Source: Nitrosomonas sp. (GTDB lineage Bacteria; Pseudomonadota; Gammaproteobacteria; Burkholderiales; Nitrosomonadaceae). From it: DNA of 21,878 nt. This document shows, piece by piece, positions 15,496 through 21,878 of this stretch. The stretch spans positions 1-21,878 of the forward strand of contig SXJH01000132.1 in assembly GCA_005779435.1 (NCBI GenBank), in the 5' to 3' direction. Numbering within the stretch: the first letter of the stretch is position 1; each line of letters begins with the position of its first letter. Below the pieces are notes generated by a model that had not been told where the DNA came from, ran no database searches, and was given only the letters and a program-made list of their open reading frames with translations. The translations under genes were made by a program, and so were the position numbers.

Positions 15496-18336
15496 ATGAC
15501 CGGCAAGCCCTCCTCGCTGATCATCAATTCGCCGTATCTGAAACCCGGCCGCTATTGGGATCAGGATGACAATGGCAAGCTGCTGAACATCCGGCCAGGC
15601 CGCCGCCCGGCGGCGTATGAATTGTACGATACGCGCACCAATACCCGGCGCGTGGAAAAGCTGGCGCGGGTCAACGCCATCCGCGAACGTCTCGATCAAT
15701 GGCGCGATGCCGGTTGGCCCGGTGTCACCAGTGTCACGCGGCAATTGCTGGAACATTGGCATGAGCGCGGCGAATGGAGCCCCGAGGAGCAGCGCTGGAT
15801 CGGCGGGCCGCGCCAGTATCCATTGTATTTCTGCCAGTTGGAAGCAATCGAAGCGCTGATCTGGTGGCTGGAAGCGCCGCAGGATTATAAGCAAGGGATC
15901 TTCCTGCCGGGTGACGGCGGGCCGTGGGAGCGCATTTGCAACAAAATGGCGACTGGTTCGGGCAAAACCTCGCTGATGGCGTTGATCATCACCTGGCAAA
16001 GCCTGAATGCCATTCACTACCCGAAGGATGAGCGCTACTCGAAAGCGGTACTGATCGTCACGCCGGGGCTGACGGTCAAAAGCCGGCTGCAGGTGCTGTA
16101 TCCGGGCAATAACAAGAATGTCTACGACGAATTCCACCTGTGCCCGAACGAGGCGCTGCGACAACAGCTCAATCAGGCCGAGCTGCTGATCGAGAACTGG
16201 CACACCTTGATGCCGCTGAAAGATCAAGACCGCTCGGTGGTCAAAAAAGGCCGGGAAAGCGACGAGGCATTTACCCGGCGGGTGTTGGGCGGGCTTGCGG
16301 CGCGCAAGGATTTGATCGTGATCAACGACGAAGCGCATCACGCTTACCGTAAACCGGCGGAAATCAAAGTCAGCAAGAAAGAAGCGGAAGAGCTGGGCAT
16401 CGATCTGGACGAAGCGACGCGCTGGATCGAGGGATTGGACCGCATCCATAAAACCCGGCGCATCCGCCGCTGTTTCGATTTATCGGCCACGCCGTTTGCA
16501 CCGACGGGCAAAAGCAATACCGAAGCCGGGCTGTTTGACTGGATCATTTCGGATTTCGGCTTGAACGATGCCATCGAAGCGGGCCTGGTGAAAACGCCGC
16601 GCATCGTGGTGCGCGACGATGCGCTGCCGAATGCCAAGAGTTATCGCAGCAAACTGTATCATTTGTATCGAGAAGCCGAGGTGCGAGAAGATTTGAATCG
16701 TAGGGCCGATGTGACCGATCCGCTGCCGGATCTGGTGCAAAAAGCCTACGCGATTCTGGCCTACGATTGGCGCGAGACGGCGCAAGCGTGGGCGGATAGC
16801 GGACATACCATTCCGCCGGTGCTGTTGACCGTTTGCAATCGCACCGAAACGGCAGCGCGCATTGAACGATTCTTTAACAGCGGCGATTGTTTGATCAAGG
16901 GCACGCAAGCGCCGGAGAAAACGCTGCGAGTGGATTCGCGCGTGCTGGAAAAAGCCGAGCGTGGCGAATCGGTAACCAAGGATGCCGACTACGAGGCGCG
17001 ATTGACCGCGATTATCGAAGCGTCCGGCTTGCCGTCCGATAAGGTGCGGGATTTGCTGGCATTGAAGCAGCAGGAACAATTGCGCGCCTTGGTGGATACC
17101 GTCGGCAAGCGCGGGCAGCCGGGGCAGCAGTTGCAGAATGTCATTTCGGTCGCCATGTTGTCGGAAGGCTGGGATGCCGCCAATGTCACGCATATCATGG
17201 GATTGCGCGCCTTTACCAGCCAGTTGCTGTGCGAACAGGTGATCGGGCGCGGTTTGCGGCGCATAGCGCACGATATGGATGAACAAGGGTTGCTGCTGCC
17301 GGAGTACGTCAATATTTTCGGGGTGCCGCTGTCGATATTTCAGGACATTGGCGAGGAGGGAACAAAAGTTCCTACACCCAAGCCCAGTGTCCGTGTCGAC
17401 GTGGAGCCAAACCGCAATCACTTGGAGATTCGCTGGCCCAATATTCAACGTATTGATCATGTGCTGAAACAGGAATTGATGCTGGATTGGGAGAAAGCCG
17501 AATCATTGACGCTGGACCCAATGCAGACACCGCTGAATGCCGAAGTGGCACCATCGCTGACCGGATTCGCGAATCTGGCGATGGTATCCGAGATTGATCT
17601 GGAAAAAGCGGTAGAAGATTTCCGTTTGCAAAACCTGATTTTCCGCGCAGCCAGAAAATTGTATCTGCAAAGCGCGGATAGCTTCGGCGGCGACAAAGCC
17701 TTTCTGGCCGTTCAATTGATCCGCATCGTCGAACAATTCCTCAACAGCGACAAATTGCACATTCCCAGCCTGTGGCACCAAGACCCAATTCGTAAACAGA
17801 TTTTGTTTGCATTGAATATCGATACCGTGATTGGGCATGTGAACCGGTTTGTTCGTTTGCAAAATACCGAGAAACTCGAAGCCGTTTTTGACGAATTGAA
17901 TGCGATCGGCTCCACCGCGCGCATGCGCTCGTGGCTGACTACCAAACCGTGCCAAGCGACGGTGCGGTCGCAGATCAGCCATGTGGTGTACGACAGCACG
18001 TGGGAGAAAGCAGTAGCGGATTTGTGCGAGAAAGTGCCGCAAGTGGTGGCGTGGGCCAAGAACGATCATTTGGATTTTGTCATCCGCTATTTGTGGCGCG
18101 GTTCTTCGCGCAATTTCGTGCCGGATTATCTGATCCGCTTAAATAACGGCAAAACGCTGGTGCTGGAAGTGAAAGGCGTCGACGACGAACGCAACCGGAT
18201 CAAACGCGCGGCGATGGCGGTTTGGATCAAAACCGTCAACGAACAAGGCGGTTTCGGACAGTGGTGCTTTGACGTGGTGTTTGAACCGGCAAGAACGCGG
18301 GATGTGATTCTGAAACACGCGGAAGGCGGTTGTTAG
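15496..18336 (+). CDS. Type III-like restriction endonuclease subunit (Res): SF2 helicase plus PD-(D/E)xK nuclease
   Basis: The 946-residue product carries ordered SF2 motifs: Walker A MATGSGKT (151-158), the DEAH box INDEAHH (D278-H281), motif III DLSATPF (328-334) and motif VI EQVIGRGLRR (580-589). A C-terminal nuclease motif follows, PDYL (P876-D877) with EVK (E891-V-K893), so the catalytic PD-(D/E)xK core looks intact. The N-terminal INSPYLKPGRYWDQDDNGK segment and the overall layout suggest the NCBI family called BPTD_3080 family restriction endonuclease; that name is from memory. It should cut unmodified DNA with Mod supplying specificity. The start lies 9 bp after mod, with only a weak upstream site, so the two are probably translated together. 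No frameshift or internal stop is seen, so the system appears functional. Confidence 0.92.
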   Translation: MTGKPSSLIINSPYLKPGRYWDQDDNGKLLNIRPGRRPAAYELYDTRTNTRRVEKLARVNAIRERLDQWRDAGWPGVTSVTRQLLEHWHERGEWSPEEQRWIGGPRQYPLYFCQLEAIEALIWWLEAPQDYKQGIFLPGDGGPWERICNKMATGSGKTSLMALIITWQSLNAIHYPKDERYSKAVLIVTPGLTVKSRLQVLYPGNNKNVYDEFHLCPNEALRQQLNQAELLIENWHTLMPLKDQDRSVVKKGRESDEAFTRRVLGGLAARKDLIVINDEAHHAYRKPAEIKVSKKEAEELGIDLDEATRWIEGLDRIHKTRRIRRCFDLSATPFAPTGKSNTEAGLFDWIISDFGLNDAIEAGLVKTPRIVVRDDALPNAKSYRSKLYHLYREAEVREDLNRRADVTDPLPDLVQKAYAILAYDWRETAQAWADSGHTIPPVLLTVCNRTETAARIERFFNSGDCLIKGTQAPEKTLRVDSRVLEKAERGESVTKDADYEARLTAIIEASGLPSDKVRDLLALKQQEQLRALVDTVGKRGQPGQQLQNVISVAMLSEGWDAANVTHIMGLRAFTSQLLCEQVIGRGLRRIAHDMDEQGLLLPEYVNIFGVPLSIFQDIGEEGTKVPTPKPSVRVDVEPNRNHLEIRWPNIQRIDHVLKQELMLDWEKAESLTLDPMQTPLNAEVAPSLTGFANLAMVSEIDLEKAVEDFRLQNLIFRAARKLYLQSADSFGGDKAFLAVQLIRIVEQFLNSDKLHIPSLWHQDPIRKQILFALNIDTVIGHVNRFVRLQNTEKLEAVFDELNAIGSTARMRSWLTTKPCQATVRSQISHVVYDSTWEKAVADLCEKVPQVVAWAKNDHLDFVIRYLWRGSSRNFVPDYLIRLNNGKTLVLEVKGVDDERNRIKRAAMAVWIKTVNEQGGFGQWCFDVVFEPARTRDVILKHAEGGC

Positions 18337-18626
18337 GGAGACGCCGATTAATTCGGCGAACGAGATGAAGCATGAGGCACACGGAATGGAAGGATGAAGT
18401 CATTAATGTCGAAATCATTTATGATCTCCTCAAATGCATCGTCTTCGTTCATGGTAACGGTATATTGGAAACAAAGAATCATCTAACCGGCCTCCATCGC
18501 AGGCTGCGATGGGGTAAAAAGCAAGGTGCAAATATTGTTTTTTACACAAGGCGATCACGCACGGTAATCGTTTCGAATCTGCCGAACAAGCTTGTTCTTT
18601 TGGCATGTAATTCGAGTTAGGGGGTA
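18337..18626. other. Intergenic stretch between res and ygjP without a convincing gene
   Basis: This 290-bp convergent interval holds a short hairpin just after res: CGCCGA-TTAAT-TCGGCG (18342-18358), without a T tract, so at best a weak terminator. A second perfect hairpin, CCATCGCAGGCTGCGATGG (18494-18512), also lacks a T tract. An open frame at 18372-18620 on the plus strand (82 codons, MRHTEWKDEVINVEIIYDLL...) has no recognised domain and no good ribosome site; it could be a gene remnant. Nothing else can be supported here. Confidence 0.5.
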
Positions 18627-19316
18627 TCACAGCCCAATTTCCTTAAGCTCCCGCCGCGCCACCCGATACTCCGGGAAAACACTTTCCACTACCTTCCAAA
18701 ACGCCTGGGAATGATTCATTTCAATCAAATGCGCCAATTCGTGCGCGACGACGTAATCGATCAAATGCAGCGGCAGTTGAATCAAGCGCCAGTTAAGGCT
18801 GATGAGGCCACGGCTGTTGCAACTGCCCCAGCGGGTTTTGGCGCGGGATAGGCGAAATGGCGGGGCGGGTATGCTTAGGGCTTGGGCGTGTTTGTCGATG
18901 CGTTGCTTGAAGCAGGCGATTGCTTGCTGGCTGTACCAGGTCATGACGAATTTTTCGATTTGGCGGGGGGTGAGTTGTGCGATGGGGTGTTCCACTTGGT
19001 GGTCAATAAATCGTCGCGTCATTTCGATTTCGCCCGATGGCTTCAATGCCATACGCCACGGCTTGCCGAGTAGCGGGTAGGTCGCGTCATGTGTCCAGGA
19101 TATGGCAAGGCTTTTTTTGTTTTGCCATTGATCCAGTTTTTGTGTGATCCAATCGGCTTTTTTCTGCAGGATGGCGTCGATATGGGGGAGCGGGGTTTGC
19201 GGCGGGGCGCTGATGCGCAGGCCCTGATGATCGATTGTTAAACCGATCGATTGGCGCTTGCAGTGCTTGAGGGTATAAGCGATTTCCCGGCCATTGAGAG
19301 AAACGGTGGCTTGCAC
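18627..19316 (-). CDS. YgjP-type (SprT/M48-like) zinc metalloprotease
   Basis: The 229-residue product has the zinc-binding motif HELAH (192-196) within VVAHELAHLIEMNHSQAFW, with H202 as the likely third ligand. The preceding KTRWGSCNSRGLISLNWRLI signature and the N-terminal KRQSIGLTIDHQGLRISAP segment are typical of the YgjP-like metallopeptidase domain (PF01863). Family members are intracellular and of mostly unproven substrate. The start is GTG (19314-19316), 8 bp after the plsC stop. This gene commonly follows plsC in betaproteobacteria, so it probably belongs to the glyS-gmhB-plsC transcript and is its last gene before the restriction-modification block. Confidence 0.88.
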   Translation of the reverse strand: MQATVSLNGREIAYTLKHCKRQSIGLTIDHQGLRISAPPQTPLPHIDAILQKKADWITQKLDQWQNKKSLAISWTHDATYPLLGKPWRMALKPSGEIEMTRRFIDHQVEHPIAQLTPRQIEKFVMTWYSQQAIACFKQRIDKHAQALSIPAPPFRLSRAKTRWGSCNSRGLISLNWRLIQLPLHLIDYVVAHELAHLIEMNHSQAFWKVVESVFPEYRVARRELKEIGL

Positions 19317-19324
19317 GGGCGTTG

Positions 19325-20044
19325 CTAATTTCTTTGCTGGCCGATGCGCTGCATTTCTTCCTCGATCCAGGCTTCCACTTGCGCATTCAATTCACCGGCT
19401 TCCATGCCGGTGGGGTCTATCGGCTTGCCGATGCTGACGGTGATGGTGCCGGCATGTTTAACGAACGAATTTTTTCCCCAGAATTCCCCGGCGTTATGCG
19501 CGACCGGCACCACCGGCACATTGGTATGCGTTGCCAGCCAAGCGCCGCCGATGCGGTATTTGCCGCGCTGTCCCGGCGGGATGCGCGTTCCTTCGGGGAA
19601 GATGACAATCCAGAACCCTTGTTTCATCCGATCCTTGCCTTGTTCGACGATTTGCTCGAGTGCTTTTTTCTTGGCGCTGCGGTCGATAGCGATCGGGCTG
19701 GTCATCGCCAAGCCCCAACCGAAAAAAGGGATGCGCAGCAGTTCTTTTTTCAGCACCCACACCTGCGGCGGGAAAATTTCCTGGAAGGCCAGTGTTTCCC
19801 AGGCCGATTGATGTTTGGAAAGCACGATGCTCGGCGTTTTCGGGATATTTTCCGCGCCGACGATTTGGTAGCGCAGGCCGCATAGGTTGCGCAGCAGGAA
19901 CAGCATGCCGCGTGTCCAGGTGGATGTGACGCGATAGCGGTTGTGCGGCGACAGCGGGAAACAAGCCAATGTAAACAGTGCATACGGCGGCGTAACGATG
20001 ATTTGCAACAACATATACAGCGTGGAGCGCAAAAATGCTTGCAT
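19325..20044 (-). CDS. plsC: 1-acyl-sn-glycerol-3-phosphate acyltransferase (PlsC family)
   Basis: The 239-residue product has an N-terminal membrane segment (about 5-30) and the acyltransferase motifs KHQSAWE (77-83), FGWGLAMTSPIAIDR (about 108-122), FPEGTR (149-154) and VPVVPVA. It would transfer an acyl chain to lysophosphatidic acid, giving phosphatidic acid at the inner membrane. The first motif is HX4E (H78, E83) instead of the usual HX4D. I believe this variant is shared by related betaproteobacterial proteins, but cannot check it here. The ATG at 20044 overlaps the gmhB stop by one base (TGATG); a GTG three bases earlier (20047) is an alternative. Confidence 0.9.
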   Translation of the reverse strand: MQAFLRSTLYMLLQIIVTPPYALFTLACFPLSPHNRYRVTSTWTRGMLFLLRNLCGLRYQIVGAENIPKTPSIVLSKHQSAWETLAFQEIFPPQVWVLKKELLRIPFFGWGLAMTSPIAIDRSAKKKALEQIVEQGKDRMKQGFWIVIFPEGTRIPPGQRGKYRIGGAWLATHTNVPVVPVAHNAGEFWGKNSFVKHAGTITVSIGKPIDPTGMEAGELNAQVEAWIEEEMQRIGQQRN

Positions 20045-20583
20045 CACTCGCCCCCGACCAAAGCATCCGCGACTGCGGACAGATCCGCAAAAATCTGCGT
20101 ATCCGCAGGCAGTTCTTTGCTTTTTTGCGTGATCTTTCCATTGCCGGTCAGAACCAGCAACGGCATCGCGCCAACGGCAGCAGCGGCTTGCAGATCTTTC
20201 AAGGAGTCGCCGACAGTTGGCACATTGGTCAAATTGACGCCGTAGCGCTGCATGATTTCATCGAAAAGGCCGGTCCCGGGTTTGCGGCAAGCGCATTGAT
20301 CCGCTTGCGTATGCGGACAGAAAAAAATCGCATCGATGCGCCCGCCTGCATGATTAACCGCTTTGTACATTTTGTCGTTGATGGCGTTGTAAGTTGCCAT
20401 GTCGAGCAAGCCGCGCCCGATGCCCGATTGATTGGTCGCAACCACGACGCGATAACCGGCGTGCGTCAATCGGGCGATGGCGTCCAGACTGCCGGGGATG
20501 GCGATCCATTCGTCCGGCGTTTTGACGAAAGTATCGCTGCTCTGATTGATGACACCGGCTTGATCGAGAATGATGAGCTTCAT
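20044..20583 (-). CDS. gmhB: D-glycero-beta-D-manno-heptose 1,7-bisphosphate 7-phosphatase homologue with altered motif I
   Basis: The 179-residue HAD-superfamily protein matches GmhB in length and motifs. It has TNQSG (T50-G54), the zinc site C89-P-H91...C97-A-C99, R100-K101-P102, and the acidic pair D126/D130 in VGDSLKDLQAA. GmhB removes the 7-phosphate in the ADP-heptose pathway for LPS inner core. Motif I, however, reads ILDQAGVIN, where the family has LDRDGVIN. The nucleophile D7 is kept, but the second aspartate, the general acid/base, is alanine (A9), and the preceding Arg is Gln. This should severely lower or abolish activity unless compensated. The gene starts 1 bp after the glyS stop and overlaps plsC by one base. 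Confidence 0.88.
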   Translation of the reverse strand: MKLIILDQAGVINQSSDTFVKTPDEWIAIPGSLDAIARLTHAGYRVVVATNQSGIGRGLLDMATYNAINDKMYKAVNHAGGRIDAIFFCPHTQADQCACRKPGTGLFDEIMQRYGVNLTNVPTVGDSLKDLQAAAAVGAMPLLVLTGNGKITQKSKELPADTQIFADLSAVADALVGGE

Positions 20584-20584
20584 G

Positions 20585-21878
20585 CTAAGACGCGAGCTTG
20601 GAAAGATCGGCGATCCGATTCATCGTCCGATGCAGTTGCTTCAGCAACGCAAGGCGGTTGTTGCGCAATTTTTCATCGTCGACGTTGACCATCACGCCAT
20701 CGAAAAAAGTATCGACCGGCGCTTTCAGCGCGGCGAGCTTTTGCAGCGAGGCAGTATAATCGCCCACAGCAAAGGCTTTTTCCGTGCCCGGCAATATGTC
20801 CGTCAGCGCCTGATAAAGCGCCTGCTCGGCAGGCTCTTGCAGCAAGCCGGTATTCACTTCGGCGCTGATGCTTCCTTCCACTTTTTTAAGGATATTGCCG
20901 ACTCGTTTGTTGGCTGCCGCGAGACTGGCTGCTTCCGGCAAAGCCGCAAAAGCACGCACGGCGGCGAGGCGTTTGGGAATATCGCTTAATTGCTGCGGGT
21001 TTAAGCTGAGGACTGCGTCGACTTCCTGAGCGGTATAGCCTTGTTCGCGTAAATTGCCCGCGAGGCGCTCGTAAATGAAAGTTTCTAATTCTAAACTTGA
21101 TTCCTTGCTAGCAGCATGATCATCGTATTTAGGCTTGCTATTAGAGCCAGGAGCAGCAAGAAGACTTATATTGTTAATTTGAAGGGTAGCGTTATCAATC
21201 AAATCCTTTAAATTAAGTTTCAAATCTTTTTCAATCAAAATTCGGATGACGCCCAAGGCATGACGCCGTAATGCAAACGGATCTTTGTCACCGGTCGGAA
21301 TTTCTCCAATACTGAACATATTGATCAAGGTTTCCAGCTTATCCGCCAGCGCCAAGCAAACACCAACTGGGTTACGTGGCAATTGATCACCGGAAAAACG
21401 CGGCTTGTAATGATCTTCGATGGCAAAGGCGATGTCGTCGCTTAAACCTTCATGTTGCGCATAATAGCGCCCCATAATGCCTTGCAGTTCCGGGAATTCT
21501 CCGACCATGTCGGTCAGTAAATCGGTTTTGGCCAAAGTGGCGGCTTCGTTAGCTTGGCTAGTTAGTTCAGCGCCACCCAGTTGGTGTGCGATATTTTGTG
21601 CAATCGCACGGACATAATGCATGCGTTCCCCTTGTGTGCCGAGCTTATTGTGATACACCACTTTATCCAATTCCCGTACGCGCGATGCCAGCGTTTTTTT
21701 GCGATCCTGATCGAAGAAAAACTTGGCGTCGGCCAGCCGCGAACGCACGACGCGTTCGTTACCGGTAATCACTTGCGCGGGGTCGGTGGGGCGGATGTTG
21801 GAGACCAGCAGGAATTTGTTGGCGAGTTTTCCTTGGGCATCAAGCAGCGGAAAGTATTTCTGGTTCGCTTTCATGGTC
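20585..21878 (-). CDS. glyS: Glycyl-tRNA synthetase beta subunit, C-terminal part
   Basis: The frame is open to the right edge of the window, so the N-terminal part is missing; about 430 of an expected roughly 690-700 residues are visible. The segments TMKANQKYFPLLD, SNIRPTDPAQVITGNERVVR, RLADAKFFFDQDRK, KLGTQGERMHYVR, AKTDLLTDMVGEFPELQG and DPFALRRHALGVIRILIE are diagnostic of the GlyS beta subunit of alpha2beta2 glycyl-tRNA synthetase. The C-terminal region corresponds to the tRNA-binding part. An ATG at 21872-21874 is internal, not the start. An AT-rich, Ser/Asn/Lys-rich segment (coding about 21075-21245) interrupts the usual C-terminal sequence. The stop TAG is one base before the gmhB ATG. 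Confidence 0.96.
   Translation of the reverse strand, partial: TMKANQKYFPLLDAQGKLANKFLLVSNIRPTDPAQVITGNERVVRSRLADAKFFFDQDRKKTLASRVRELDKVVYHNKLGTQGERMHYVRAIAQNIAHQLGGAELTSQANEAATLAKTDLLTDMVGEFPELQGIMGRYYAQHEGLSDDIAFAIEDHYKPRFSGDQLPRNPVGVCLALADKLETLINMFSIGEIPTGDKDPFALRRHALGVIRILIEKDLKLNLKDLIDNATLQINNISLLAAPGSNSKPKYDDHAASKESSLELETFIYERLAGNLREQGYTAQEVDAVLSLNPQQLSDIPKRLAAVRAFAALPEAASLAAANKRVGNILKKVEGSISAEVNTGLLQEPAEQALYQALTDILPGTEKAFAVGDYTASLQKLAALKAPVDTFFDGVMVNVDDEKLRNNRLALLKQLHRTMNRIADLSKLAS

Noticed and set aside
14356..16449. A 697-codon open frame on the minus strand opposite mod and res
   Set aside because: It spans two well-supported plus-strand genes and their junction, has no recognisable domain, and is Arg/His/Gln-rich as expected from the reverse complement of GC-rich codons.
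18494..18512. Perfect 8-bp hairpin considered as a terminator
   Set aside because: No T tract follows on either strand.
18372..18620. 82-codon plus-strand open frame after res
   Set aside because: No domain, no good ribosome binding site and no coding-like composition; mentioned only within the intergenic entry.
1..21878. CRISPR arrays, tRNA, rRNA, integrase or transposase genes
   Set aside because: None seen: no regularly spaced direct repeats, no cloverleaf-like sequence and no recombinase motif in the major open frames.

Overview
The window (21,878 bp, moderate GC) looks like a proteobacterial chromosome, most likely a betaproteobacterium and possibly Nitrosomonadaceae. Two things point that way: the minus-strand order glyS-gmhB-plsC-ygjP at the right end, which is familiar from betaproteobacteria, and short dispersed palindromic repeats of the GTCATTCC...GGAATCCA type. 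The genus is inference; no rRNA or tRNA gene lies in the window.

Layout. (1) 1-357: 3' end of a thermonuclease-family (SNase) gene. (2) 440-1737, minus strand: phoB and a psiE-like gene. (3) 1913-7029, plus strand: six tightly packed, mostly overlapping genes for a TonB2/TtpC-type energy transducer (DUF3450 protein, TtpC-like proton channel, ExbB, ExbD, TonB, TPR protein). (4) 7141-10347: a large TonB-dependent outer-membrane receptor. (5) 10470-12074: an exported parallel beta-helix-type protein. (6) 12075-12249: a composite inverted-repeat element, then a strong intrinsic terminator. (7) 12376-18336: a two-gene Type III-like restriction-modification system (Mod and Res). (8) 18337-18626: a stretch without a convincing gene. 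(9) 18627-21878, minus strand: ygjP-type metalloprotease, plsC, gmhB and the 3' part of glyS.

Main result. Four promoters in the left half carry PhoB-type Pho boxes: heptamers resembling CTGTCAT at 11-bp steps, each array ending exactly 10 bp before a -10-like hexamer. They precede phoB, psiE, the DUF3450-ttpC-exbB-exbD-tonB-TPR operon and the beta-helix gene. This predicts that phosphate starvation induces a complete, dedicated TonB uptake machine with its own receptor and an exported partner, next to the autoregulated phoB. The substrate is unknown; a phosphorus-containing molecule too large for porins is the natural guess.

Other points of interest. Mod carries an in-frame 72-bp palindromic repeat (24 codons) and has an AT-rich, apparently exchanged target-recognition segment. 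GmhB lacks the second Asp of its HAD motif I. PlsC has an HX4E instead of HX4D motif. GlyS contains an AT-rich low-complexity segment.
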